DNA from: Pseudomonas palleroniana
GTDB taxonomy: Bacteria; Pseudomonadota; Gammaproteobacteria; Pseudomonadales; Pseudomonadaceae
Reading direction: 5' to 3'
Length of the DNA stretch: 64,000 nt
NCBI RefSeq assembly: GCF_003031675.1
Contig: NZ_PYWX01000087.1
Location: forward strand, 1-64,000
Shown here piece after piece: positions 50,848 to 59,685 of the stretch; position 1 is the first letter of the stretch; every line of letters begins with the position of its first letter. The position numbers and the translations under genes are program-made. The notes beneath the pieces were generated by a model, which saw only the letters and a program-made list of their open reading frames with translations, did no database searches and was not told the origin of the DNA.

Positions 50848-52197
50848 TCATAGGACCAGAGACAAGCCGTAGGTCAGGCCGAACGCAATCACCGAAATCA
50901 GCGTCTCCAGCACGGTCCAGGTCTTGAAGGTCTGGATGACCGTCATATTGAAGTATTCCTTGATCAGCCAGAAGCCGCCGTCATTAACGTGGGAAAAGAT
51001 CACCGAACCTGCGCCGGTAGCCAGCACCAGCAACTCGGGATGTGGATAACCCAGGCCCATGGCAACCGGTGCCACCACGCCGGACGCGGTGGTCATGGCA
51101 ACGGTGGCCGAGCCCGTGGCAATACGCATCAACGCAGCAAACAGCCAGCCCATCACCAGCGGCGACAGCTGGAAAGCATGGGCCAGGCCGAGAATTTCAT
51201 GGGTGACGCCTGCATCCACCAGAATCCGATTCAAACCGCCGCCCGCCCCCACCAGCAAGGTGATGCTCGCGGTCGGCGCCAGGCATTCGTTGGTGAACTT
51301 GAGGATCGATTCGCGGTTGAAGCCTTGGGCGATCCCCAAGGTCCAGAAGCTGACAAGGGTCGCCACCAGCAGCGCGATCACCGAGTTGCCGATAAACAAC
51401 AGGAACTGATTGAACCCGGTGCCCGGCGTGGAAAGCACGTTGGCCCAGCCGCCGATCATCATCAGCACCACCGGCAACAGGATGGTGCCCATGGTCAGTG
51501 TGAAACTCGGCAAGCGCGTACGCGGTTCGCGCTCGATGAACTGACGCTCCAGCGGGTTTTGCGCCGGCAACTGAATACGCGGCACGATGAATTTGGCGTA
51601 GACAGGGCCTGCAATGATCGCCGTCGGAATACCGATCAGGATCGCATACAGCACGGTCTGCCCCACCAACGCGTTATACGCCAGCACCGCCATCATCGCC
51701 GCCGGGTGCGGGGGCACCAGCGCATGCACCACCGACAGGCCGGCCACCATCGGCAGGCCGACCATCAGGATCGACACGCCCACCCGCCGCGCCACGGTAA
51801 ACGCGATGGGCACCAGCAACACAAACCCGACCTCGAAAAACAGCGGCAACCCCACCAGGAACGCAATACACACCATCGCCCAATGCGCGTTACGCTCGCC
51901 GAAGCGGTTGATCAACGTACGCGCCACCTGCTCGGCGCCACCGGACTCGGCCATCATCTTGCCGAGCATGGTGCCCAACGCGACCACCAGCGCAATATGC
52001 CCCAGGGTTTTACCAACGCCCGCTTCATACGAGCCCATGATCGTGTCCGCCGGCATCCCGGCCATCAGCGCCAGGCCGATGGACACCAGGGTGATGACGA
52101 TAAACGGGTTGAGTCGGTAACGTGCAATCAGCACGATCAAAGCAATGATGGCGATGGCAGCGTATGCCAATAGCCCGAAGCCCGGTGATGCGGCCAT
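50848..52197 (-). CDS. GntP-family permease
   Basis: This is a 449-residue inner-membrane transporter of the gluconate/GntP family with about 12-14 helices. Signature regions are SGGAEQVARTLINRFG near residue 86, LVPPHPAAMMA near residue 160, and SHVNDGGFWLIKEYF near the C-terminus. GAGGAG precedes the start at 52197. The first gene of the operon with rpiR-like and D-aminoacylase genes, it probably imports the acyl-D-amino acid or a hydroxy acid, not gluconate. Confidence 0.88.
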   Translation of the reverse strand: MAASPGFGLLAYAAIAIIALIVLIARYRLNPFIVITLVSIGLALMAGMPADTIMGSYEAGVGKTLGHIALVVALGTMLGKMMAESGGAEQVARTLINRFGERNAHWAMVCIAFLVGLPLFFEVGFVLLVPIAFTVARRVGVSILMVGLPMVAGLSVVHALVPPHPAAMMAVLAYNALVGQTVLYAILIGIPTAIIAGPVYAKFIVPRIQLPAQNPLERQFIEREPRTRLPSFTLTMGTILLPVVLMMIGGWANVLSTPGTGFNQFLLFIGNSVIALLVATLVSFWTLGIAQGFNRESILKFTNECLAPTASITLLVGAGGGLNRILVDAGVTHEILGLAHAFQLSPLVMGWLFAALMRIATGSATVAMTTASGVVAPVAMGLGYPHPELLVLATGAGSVIFSHVNDGGFWLIKEYFNMTVIQTFKTWTVLETLISVIAFGLTYGLSLVL

Positions 52198-52445
52198 GCG
52201 GTACTCCTCGGAAAGGGTCACGTCGAATAGGTTGTGAAACTCATAAATCATTCCTCGGTGGTATTTTCAATTTTTATGAAATTAATTTTCGCCCACGGAT
52301 AAGCGCCGTCGCGTTGGGATATGCCCAACACCTGTGCATGAAAATCCGGGGGGTGTTCTTACATGAAGATCAGAGAACAACGGAAACTCAGGCGCCCGCC
52401 CCAAGTCATAGAATGCGCATTCACTCACGCCCAGGAAAACCGACC

Positions 52446-52826
52446 ATGATTCGCTCATCCCTCGCCGCCGGCGCCCTGCTGCTCGCCCTGTGCGGCACAG
52501 CTTCAGCTGCCGATAACGCCGTGTTGAACAAGTGCATGGACAGCGCCAACACCACCGCCGACATGGTCGGTTGCAATACCCAGGCCGCCAAAGTGCAGGA
52601 TGAACGCCTGAACAGAGCTTACAAGACTGCGCTTGCCGCTCAGGACGGCCCACGTAAACAGCAACTGCAAGACGTGCAGCGCCTGTGGATAAAGTACCGT
52701 GACGCCAATTGCGCCTTCGCCGGCAGCGCAACCGGCGGCAGCATCGATCAGGTCAATGGCTCGGGCTGCGTGGTGGACATGACCCAGACCCGCGCCCAGG
52801 AATTGGAAGACCTGGTCGGGCCTTGA
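52446..52826 (+). CDS. LprI/DUF1311-family periplasmic protein
   Basis: This 126-residue exported protein has a signal peptide (residues 1-21, ending ASA). It matches the DUF1311/LprI lysozyme-inhibitor-like family, with four cysteines in the spacing KCMDSANTTADMVGCN ... DANCAF ... GSGCVVD and the WIKYRDANC motif. It is monocistronic and divergent from the GntP operon. Its stop codon touches that of the convergent SulP gene. Confidence 0.85.
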   Translation: MIRSSLAAGALLLALCGTASAADNAVLNKCMDSANTTADMVGCNTQAAKVQDERLNRAYKTALAAQDGPRKQQLQDVQRLWIKYRDANCAFAGSATGGSIDQVNGSGCVVDMTQTRAQELEDLVGP

Positions 52827-54287
52827 TCAATCCGGTTGAACGCGGGCACGCTTGAGCAGCTTCTTGCAGCGCTCCGACAAATGCAGCACCCGCAGGTGCT
52901 TGCCCGCCTTGGCGTAACGCTCGCGCAAGGTCATCAACGCGGCAATCGCCGAATAGTCGACAAAGCTCAGGTGACGGCAATCCAGCGTCACCTGGGCCGG
53001 GTCATTGGCCGGGTCGAACTGGTTCAGAAACGGCGTGGTCGAGGCGAAAAACAATGTGCCGTGCAGGCGGTAGAGTTTGCTGCCATCGGCCTCCAGCGAC
53101 TCATCGGCGTACAGCTCACGCGCCTGTTGCCAGGCGAAGTTGAGCGCCGCAATCACAATGCCGCATAACACAGCGGTCGCCAGGTCAGTGAACACCGTGA
53201 TCACCGTCACCGCGAGAATTACCAGCACGTCGTTGAACGGCACCTTGTTGATCACCCGCAGCGACGCCCAGGCGAAGGTCTGCTGGGACACCACGAACAT
53301 CACCCCGACCAGCGCCGCCAGCGGAATCCGCTCGATCAACGGCGACAGAAACAGAATGAACAACAGGATCATCACCCCGGCAAACACGCCGGAAAACCGC
53401 CCGCGCCCGCCCGAGCTGAGGTTGATCACGGTTTGCCCGATCATCGCGCAACCGCCCATGCCGCCGAACAGTCCCGAGACCATATTCGCCGCGCCCAGGG
53501 CGACGCTTTCACGGTCGGGGTAGCCACGGGTTTCGGTGATTTCGTCGGTGAGGTTCAGGGTCAGCAGGGTTTCCAGCAGCCCGACCATGGCCATCAGGAA
53601 CGCATAGGGTGCGATGATGCCGAGGGTTTCCAGGGTCCAGGGGATTTGCGGCAGCGCAAAGGTCGGCAAGCCGCCGGCAATGTGGGCCATGTCGCCCAAC
53701 GTGCGCGTCGGCAGGCCAAGCAGGTACACCGCCAGGCCCACACCCAGAATCGCCACCAAGGCAGGCGGCACGGCGCGGGTCAGGCGTGGCAGCAGGTAGA
53801 CGATGGCCATGGTGACCAGTACCAGGCCCGCCATCACATACAACGGTGTGCCGCTGAGCCAGGTGTCACCGCTCTTGAAGTGCTCCAACTGCGCCAGCGC
53901 GATGATGATCGCCAAGCCGTTGACGAAGCCGAGCATCACCGGGTGCGGCACCATGCGCACCAGCTTGCCCAGGCGCAGGACGCCAAAGGCAATCATGATC
54001 AGCCCGCCCAGCAACACCGTCGCCAGCAGGTACTCCACGCCGTGCTGCACCACCAGTGCGACGATCACCACCGCCATCGAGCCGGCGGCGCCCGAGACCA
54101 TACCCGGCCGGCCGCCGAACAACGCGGTGAGGGTGCAGATGATAAAGGCGCCGTAGAGCCCCATCAGCGGGTTGAGGTGGGCCACCAGGGCAAAGGCGAT
54201 GCATTCGGGCAGCAGCGCAAAAGACGTGGTGAGGCCGGCCAGGGCATCGGCGCGCAGACGGGAGAGCTTCATGAGGTACCAGGGCAT
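52827..54287 (-). CDS. SulP-family anion transporter with STAS domain
   Basis: This is a 486-residue inner-membrane transporter of the SulP/SLC26 family with 12-14 helices (residues ~10-400) and a C-terminal STAS domain (~405-480). The GMGGCAMIGQTVINLSSGGRGRFSG segment is the SulP signature. The substrate may be sulfate, bicarbonate or a dicarboxylate. The start is uncertain: ATG codons at 54287 and 54272 both lack a strong Shine-Dalgarno. It is followed at once by the convergent LprI-like gene. Confidence 0.88.
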   Translation of the reverse strand: MPWYLMKLSRLRADALAGLTTSFALLPECIAFALVAHLNPLMGLYGAFIICTLTALFGGRPGMVSGAAGSMAVVIVALVVQHGVEYLLATVLLGGLIMIAFGVLRLGKLVRMVPHPVMLGFVNGLAIIIALAQLEHFKSGDTWLSGTPLYVMAGLVLVTMAIVYLLPRLTRAVPPALVAILGVGLAVYLLGLPTRTLGDMAHIAGGLPTFALPQIPWTLETLGIIAPYAFLMAMVGLLETLLTLNLTDEITETRGYPDRESVALGAANMVSGLFGGMGGCAMIGQTVINLSSGGRGRFSGVFAGVMILLFILFLSPLIERIPLAALVGVMFVVSQQTFAWASLRVINKVPFNDVLVILAVTVITVFTDLATAVLCGIVIAALNFAWQQARELYADESLEADGSKLYRLHGTLFFASTTPFLNQFDPANDPAQVTLDCRHLSFVDYSAIAALMTLRERYAKAGKHLRVLHLSERCKKLLKRARVQPD

Positions 54288-54357
54288 TGCGGGGATAAGG
54301 CGGGGAATGGTACGGAAATGAGGCGGGTGGGGATAGCCTTATGGACCGAGTCGTGCC

Positions 54358-54442
54358 TATCGGGAGCAAGCCCCCTCCCACAATTGACCGCGTTCCAGCT
54401 TTGGAATGCAGGCAACTGTGGGAGGGGGCTTGCTCCCGATAG
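54358..54442. repeat. Paired REP element
   Basis: ATCGGGAGCAAGCCCCCTCC and its complement GGAGGGGGCTTGCTCCCGAT bracket an 85-base element between the epimerase-like gene and the SulP gene. Confidence 0.85.
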
Positions 54443-54467
54443 GCAGCGCCACGGTATCAAACGAACA

Positions 54468-55361
54468 TCAAACCATCTCGTGGCGAATCCACTCGATCAC
54501 CGACTGACGCCTGGGCTCCCATCCCAACAACTCACGGGCCTGTTTGCCCCGCACCCGGCTGTTGGAGCCCAGGCCATAGTTGGCCATTTCATAGCCCCAC
54601 TCGGCTTCAGCTTCGGCCAATGGCCAATCCTGGGGTTGACCCAGCTTCAGGGCTTCGGCCATGGCGCGGGTCATGTCGGCAAACGCCGCTTCGCCGCTTT
54701 CTACAAAGTAGAAAGTGCCCGGTACGTTCCGGGTCAGGGCCAGCAGGTACAGAGCCACCACGTCTTCAATATGCACGTTGGACCAAATGTTCTGCCCCGG
54801 GCCGACATGGCGCACCACCCCACTCTTGCGCGCCTGCTTGAGCAAACGCGGCAATTGCACGCTGTCACGCTTCACGCCCAGGCTGTGGCCGTAGATCAGG
54901 GTGTTGCAGATCACCGCCGAGTTGACGCCCTCTTGGGCGGCAGCGAGGATCAGATTATCGATGGCCACCCGCGCGGCCTTGTCGACCGTCGGCTCCGGCA
55001 GGTTGTCTTCAAAATAGATCACATCGCTGGCCTTGCCGCCCGACGCATCACCCACGATGCTCGAACCGCTGGTGTGCAGGAACGGCTTGTTCGAACCTTT
55101 CAACGCGGCGAGCAACGTTTCTACAGCGCCACGATGGTCGCTGCTGGCGGCGTTGATCACTGCATCGGCTTGTTGAGCCTGCGTGGTCAACAGCGCGGCA
55201 TCCTCGAGCGTGCCGATCACTGGGGTGATGCCCAGGGCGGTCATTTCAGCGGCCTGTTCGGCGCTGCGTACCAGACCGGTCACGGTGTGGCCGGCCTTGA
55301 CCAGGCCGGTGGCGATGGAGCCGCCGATAAAACCGGCTGCACCGGTTACGAATACGTTCAT
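54468..55361 (-). CDS. NAD-dependent epimerase/dehydratase-family protein
   Basis: This 297-residue extended-SDR/atypical SDR protein has the nucleotide motif TGAAGFIGG at residues 6-14 and AGGAG before the start at 55361. Family members act on nucleotide sugars or on small carbonyl compounds. The active-site YxxxK is not clear, so it may be an atypical member. It is encoded 103 bases after a LysR-type gene on the same strand. The substrate is unknown. Confidence 0.82.
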   Translation of the reverse strand: MNVFVTGAAGFIGGSIATGLVKAGHTVTGLVRSAEQAAEMTALGITPVIGTLEDAALLTTQAQQADAVINAASSDHRGAVETLLAALKGSNKPFLHTSGSSIVGDASGGKASDVIYFEDNLPEPTVDKAARVAIDNLILAAAQEGVNSAVICNTLIYGHSLGVKRDSVQLPRLLKQARKSGVVRHVGPGQNIWSNVHIEDVVALYLLALTRNVPGTFYFVESGEAAFADMTRAMAEALKLGQPQDWPLAEAEAEWGYEMANYGLGSNSRVRGKQARELLGWEPRRQSVIEWIRHEMV

Positions 55362-55464
55362 GGAGTGTGCTCCTGACGAGATCAATGTGGGAGCCAGTAT
55401 CTGCCCCCCATCCCCGTCAAATAAGCCCTCCGCGCCCAATTCACTCTTGCGCTCAAGTCACGAA

Positions 55465-56361
55465 TCAGCGGGCATACCGCGCCAGCTTGGCCTGGATAAA
55501 GTCCAGGAAGCACTGGATGCGCAGCGCCAGTTGCGAGTTGCGGTAAAACACCGCGTTGATCGGCTGGCGGTAACCACTGTTGAATGTTTCCAGCACCGGC
55601 ACCAGGCGCCCGGCGTGGATGTCTTCGAAGGTCATGAAGTTGGACAGGCAGCAAATGCCCTGCCCTTCCAACGCCAGATGCCGCAGGGTCTCGCCGCTGG
55701 AGGCGGCGATGCCGGGTCGGATCAGCCAGCGGTCGCCTTCCACGTGGCGCAGCGGCCAATGGTTGAGGGTTTCGGTCTGGGTGAACCCCAGCAGGGTGTG
55801 ATCCGCCAATTCGGCCACCGTGCTCGGTGTGCCGTACTGCTTGAGGTAGGTGGGGCTGGCCAGGATGTGCAACGGCGACCAGCCCAGGGAGCGCGCATGC
55901 AGGGTCGAATCGGCCAGCGTACCGATGCGGATGGCAATGTCGGTGCTCTGTTCCAGCAGGTCGATGATCAGATCATCGCTGTTCAGTTCCAGCTGGATAT
56001 CGGGGTAGAGGCTGCGAAATTCGGCGATGTACGGCAATATCCCATGCAGCATGAACGGTACGGCAGCATTGATGCGCAAGCGCCCGGCAGGTTTTTTCTG
56101 GCGTGACGACAGGCGTTCTTCCAGCTCATCCATCTGCGCCAGGATCACCTTGGCCTGCTCAAAGAAGTACTTGCCCTCTTCGGTCAGGTCCATGCGCCGC
56201 GTGGTGCGATTGATCAGCGTCGTCTCGAGCTTGGCTTCCAGGCGCGACAGGGTGCGGCTGACCGCCGACGGCGTCTGACCGACCTGCTCCGCCGCAGCGG
56301 AAATCGAGCCGCATTCAATCACGCTGACGAAGGTTTGTAGCTCATCGGATCGGGCTTTCAC
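55465..56361 (-). CDS. LysR-family transcriptional regulator
   Basis: This 298-residue LysR regulator has an N-terminal helix-turn-helix (residues 5-64, SISAAAEQVGQTPSAVSRTLSRLE) and a periplasmic-binding-type effector domain (~90-290). It is of the type seen beside SDR and oxidoreductase genes, and it probably controls the epimerase-like gene downstream. Confidence 0.88.
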   Translation of the reverse strand: MKARSDELQTFVSVIECGSISAAAEQVGQTPSAVSRTLSRLEAKLETTLINRTTRRMDLTEEGKYFFEQAKVILAQMDELEERLSSRQKKPAGRLRINAAVPFMLHGILPYIAEFRSLYPDIQLELNSDDLIIDLLEQSTDIAIRIGTLADSTLHARSLGWSPLHILASPTYLKQYGTPSTVAELADHTLLGFTQTETLNHWPLRHVEGDRWLIRPGIAASSGETLRHLALEGQGICCLSNFMTFEDIHAGRLVPVLETFNSGYRQPINAVFYRNSQLALRIQCFLDFIQAKLARYAR

Positions 56362-56424
56362 AGACTGTCCTCTTTTCGGGTGCCTGCAAAAATACCCTTA
56401 ACGGGAACGCACGAATAAGCCTTT

Positions 56425-57189
56425 TCAACCGCCAACCAGCAAATGACCGCCCAATAGCGCCATGCCGACAAAAAACACGCGCTTGAACACCGCCGCACTG
56501 ATGCGTTGGCGCACGACCTGGCCGAGCCACATCCCCAGCAACGCAGGCACCATGGCCAACAGTGACGCATTGATTTCCCCAGCGCCCAACGTGCCACGCC
56601 AAAGCAGCCCGGCCGCCAGTGCCAGTGTAGAAACGCTGAACGACAGCCCCAGCGCCTGCACCAGTTGATCGCGATTCAAGCCCATGGCCTGCAGATACGG
56701 CACCGCCGGGATCACGAAGACGCCAGTGGCCGAAGTGATGACGCCGGTGATCAGCCCACACACCGGGCCCAACCAGCGTTCGGTCTCAGGCTTGACCTTG
56801 AACGTGGGCAAGCACAACCCGCTCAACGCATACACCAGCAACGCAGCGCCCAACGCACGCACCGCCCCATGGCCACCGTCCATTCCCAGCCACTGCGTAC
56901 CGAGCCCGGTGCCGAGGAAAATCAGTAGCAGCATCGGCCACAGGCGCTTGAGCAAGTCACTCAAATGGCCGCCAAAGGCCAGTTGCCAGTGGTTGGTGAC
57001 CATCGAGGGAATGATCAGCAATGCCGCAGCCTGTGCCGGTAACATAGCCAGGCCGAGCAACCCCATGGCCACCGTGGGCAGGCCAAGGCCAATCACACCC
57101 TTGACGGTACCGGCCAGCAAAAACGTGCCAGCTACCCACAACGTCAGGGCCGGGCCTATGTTCTGGTAGAACGCGAGGAAAGTATTCAT
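56425..57189 (-). CDS. TSUP (TauE/SafE) family permease
   Basis: This is a 254-residue inner-membrane protein of the sulfite-exporter TauE/SafE family with about eight helices. KGVIGLGLPTVAMGLL at residues ~33-48 and the second-half repeat GLITGVITSATGVFVIP are typical. The start is the ATG at 57189. It is divergent from the LysR gene at 57272, with an 82-base gap, so regulated export of a sulfur or organic anion is plausible. Confidence 0.85.
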   Translation of the reverse strand: MNTFLAFYQNIGPALTLWVAGTFLLAGTVKGVIGLGLPTVAMGLLGLAMLPAQAAALLIIPSMVTNHWQLAFGGHLSDLLKRLWPMLLLIFLGTGLGTQWLGMDGGHGAVRALGAALLVYALSGLCLPTFKVKPETERWLGPVCGLITGVITSATGVFVIPAVPYLQAMGLNRDQLVQALGLSFSVSTLALAAGLLWRGTLGAGEINASLLAMVPALLGMWLGQVVRQRISAAVFKRVFFVGMALLGGHLLVGG

Positions 57190-57271
57190 GCCGCGATTGT
57201 GGCGTTTTTCGAGCTGGCCGAAAATTCGCCATATACTGAGGCAGACTCTTGTTTTGCCGTAGGCACATGCC

Positions 57272-58168
57272 ATGCACTTTGACCTGATCGACCTGCGCCT
57301 CTACTTGCATATCCTCGACACCGGCAATATCACCGCAGGCGCGGCGCGCAGCCATTTATCACTGGCGGCGGCCAGCGCACGCATCCGCGCAATGGAAGCG
57401 TCGCTGGGGGTCGAGTGCCTTGAGCGCGGCCGTCGCGGTGTCACGCCCACCGCCGCCGGCAAAGCCCTGGCCCGGCATGCCCGCTTGCTGTTGCAACAGG
57501 CCGAGCACTTGCAACAGGACCTGGCGGAATACGCCAAAGGGATCAAGGGCCAGGTACGCCTGTTGTGCAACACCACGGCCCTGAGCGAATACCTGCCGGA
57601 ATTGCTGGCGGACTTTTTGCGCGAACACCCCAACCTCGAGATCGACCTGCAGGAACTGCCGAGCCTGCGTATCACCCAGTCCTTGCGCCAAGGCACGGCA
57701 GACCTGGGGATCATCTCCGACGCGGTGGATACCCACGGCCTGCAAACCCTGGCGTTTCGCGATGACCCGCTGGTGTTGATCCTGCCCCTCGAGCATCCCT
57801 TGGCAGCCGGCACCGTGAGTTTTATCGACAGCCTGCAACACGACTTCGTCGGCCTGAGCGCCGACAGCGCGCTGTCGATCTACCTGGAGGAACAGGCGCT
57901 GCACAGCGGGTTTCGCTTGCAGACGCGCATCCGTGCCGAAGGGTTTGAGGGGGTGATGCGCATGGTCGCCCGCGGTGCCGGCCTGGGCATCGTGCCCCAG
58001 GCCGCCCTGGACCGCTGGCCGTCGCAGCGCCGCTTCAAGGCCCAGCCATTGCGCGAAGCGTGGGCCTGTCGACAGCTGCTGCTATGCGCACGCTCGTTCG
58101 ACCATCTACCGGGTTACGCCAGGGCTTTGTTCGACGCCTTGGCCTTGCCCTTGCGGAAAAAACCGTAG
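57272..58168 (+). CDS. LysR-family transcriptional regulator
   Basis: This 298-residue LysR protein has a helix-turn-helix at residues 3-62 (NITAGAARSHLSLAAASARIRAME) and an effector domain. It is divergent from the TSUP permease gene, its likely target. Its 3' end overlaps the end of the convergent amino-acid permease gene by 55 bases. Confidence 0.88.
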   Translation: MHFDLIDLRLYLHILDTGNITAGAARSHLSLAAASARIRAMEASLGVECLERGRRGVTPTAAGKALARHARLLLQQAEHLQQDLAEYAKGIKGQVRLLCNTTALSEYLPELLADFLREHPNLEIDLQELPSLRITQSLRQGTADLGIISDAVDTHGLQTLAFRDDPLVLILPLEHPLAAGTVSFIDSLQHDFVGLSADSALSIYLEEQALHSGFRLQTRIRAEGFEGVMRMVARGAGLGIVPQAALDRWPSQRRFKAQPLREAWACRQLLLCARSFDHLPGYARALFDALALPLRKKP

Positions 58169-59520
58169 TACACCGCCGACAGAATCAGCAGGAACGGCAC
58201 GCCGAACACCAGGGTCATCTTGAACGCCTCGGTGAAGTACGTGGTGATCATCACCGCCCCCATCAACACCAGGCCCAGCAAGGTGCTGTAGGGAAACAGC
58301 CGCAGTTGGAACGACAGCTTCGGCCCGCCATGGCGTTGGCGATAGCGGCGGAAGAACAGGTGCGTGAGGAAGATCATGAACCAGGTGAAGATCGCACCGA
58401 ACATCGAAATCGCCATCATCAGGGTGAACGAGCTTTCCGGGTACACCACGTTCAACAAGGTCGCCAAGGCAATCCCCGAGCTGGACAACAGCAAGGCATT
58501 CAGCGGAATGCCGCTCTTGCTCAACGCCCCCATGGACTTGGGGGCAAACCCTGCACGCGACAAGCTGAACAGCATGCGCGTGGTGATGTAGAGCTGGCTG
58601 TTCATCGCCGACAGCGCCGCGATCAGGATCACGAAATTCATCACGCCGGTGGCGCCGGGAATACCGATGGTCTGCATCACCGTGACAAACGGACTCTGGG
58701 TTTGCCCGGCCTGGCTCCACGGCACGATGGCAAGCATCAGGGCCAGGGTCAGCAGATAGAACACCACCAGGCGCACGATGGTCGCACGAAAGGCCTTTTT
58801 CACTGCCTGCTCGGGGTCTGCCGCTTCACCGGCGGCGACTGCGATCATCTCCACGCTCAAATAGCTGAAGATCGACACGATCACCGCGATCCACATACCG
58901 CTCAGGCCATGCGGGAAAAAACCGTCGTGAGACGTGTAGTTGTGCACGCCGTATTCCGGGTTGCCGGAGCCGAACACCACGTACACCGCAAGGATGATGA
59001 AGCCGACGATGGCGCTGATCTTGATCGTCGAGAACCAGTACTCGAAGTTGCCGAAGGTTTTCACGCTGATCGCATTGAGCAGGATCAGCACACTGGAAAA
59101 CGACACGATCCACACCCACTCCGGCACATTGGCGAACCAGTACTTCATGTACATCGCCACCGCCGTGACCTCGGCACCCACCGCCAGCACAATCGCCGCC
59201 CAGTACGCATAGCGCACGAGGAAACCGGCCAGCGGGCTGATGTAGAACTCGGCATAGGCGCCAAAGGAGCCCGAGGTGGAGTGAGCCACCGTCATCTCCG
59301 CCAGGCAGCCCATCAACAGCAAGGTGATCAACGCGCCGATGGCGTAGCTCACCAGCACACTGGGCCCGGCGTAGCCGATGGCATAGGCGCTGCCCATGAA
59401 CAGCCCTGTGCCGATGGCGCCACCGATGGCGATCATGCTCATCTGGCCGGAGGTGAGCTGGCGCCTCAGGCCCAGTTCGCGGTGGGTGATCTCTGCAAAG
59501 CCGTGGTCTGGCGTGGTCAC
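58114..59520 (-). CDS. APC-superfamily amino-acid permease
   Basis: This is a 468-residue inner-membrane amino-acid transporter of the AAT/APC type with 12 helices. The consensus SGQMSMIAIGGAIGTGLFMGS is at residues ~24-44. It starts with a GTG at 59520 preceded by AAGGGG. It lies downstream of kynU, separated by a REP pair, so it may import tryptophan, kynurenine or another aromatic amino acid. It converges on, and overlaps by 55 bases, the LysR gene. Confidence 0.86.
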   Translation of the reverse strand: MTTPDHGFAEITHRELGLRRQLTSGQMSMIAIGGAIGTGLFMGSAYAIGYAGPSVLVSYAIGALITLLLMGCLAEMTVAHSTSGSFGAYAEFYISPLAGFLVRYAYWAAIVLAVGAEVTAVAMYMKYWFANVPEWVWIVSFSSVLILLNAISVKTFGNFEYWFSTIKISAIVGFIILAVYVVFGSGNPEYGVHNYTSHDGFFPHGLSGMWIAVIVSIFSYLSVEMIAVAAGEAADPEQAVKKAFRATIVRLVVFYLLTLALMLAIVPWSQAGQTQSPFVTVMQTIGIPGATGVMNFVILIAALSAMNSQLYITTRMLFSLSRAGFAPKSMGALSKSGIPLNALLLSSSGIALATLLNVVYPESSFTLMMAISMFGAIFTWFMIFLTHLFFRRYRQRHGGPKLSFQLRLFPYSTLLGLVLMGAVMITTYFTEAFKMTLVFGVPFLLILSAVYYGFFRKGKAKASNKALA

Positions 59521-59578
59521 GTGGTGTGCCCCTTTATTATTGTGATTGCACAGTGGGTGTGGTGTTGGCGCAGTTACT

Positions 59579-59669
59579 GTGGGAGGGGGGCTTGCTCCCG
59601 ATGGCGGTCTGAAGTCAAAGCATTGGGTGACTGACACACCGCTATCGGGAGCAAGCCCCCTCCCACATT
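59579..59669. repeat. Paired REP element between kynU and permease gene
   Basis: GTGGGAGGGGGGCTTGCTCC and GGGAGCAAGCCCCCTCCCAC bracket a 91-base element. Its inner part has ACTGACACACCG, also present in the copy at 61573-61665. Confidence 0.85.
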
Positions 59670-59685
59670 TAGACCTGCATGCCTG

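Noticed and set aside
53433..55376. 647-residue plus-strand frame across the SulP and epimerase genes
   Set aside because: Spans two real genes on the other strand and the REP element between them. Composition is that of an antisense shadow.
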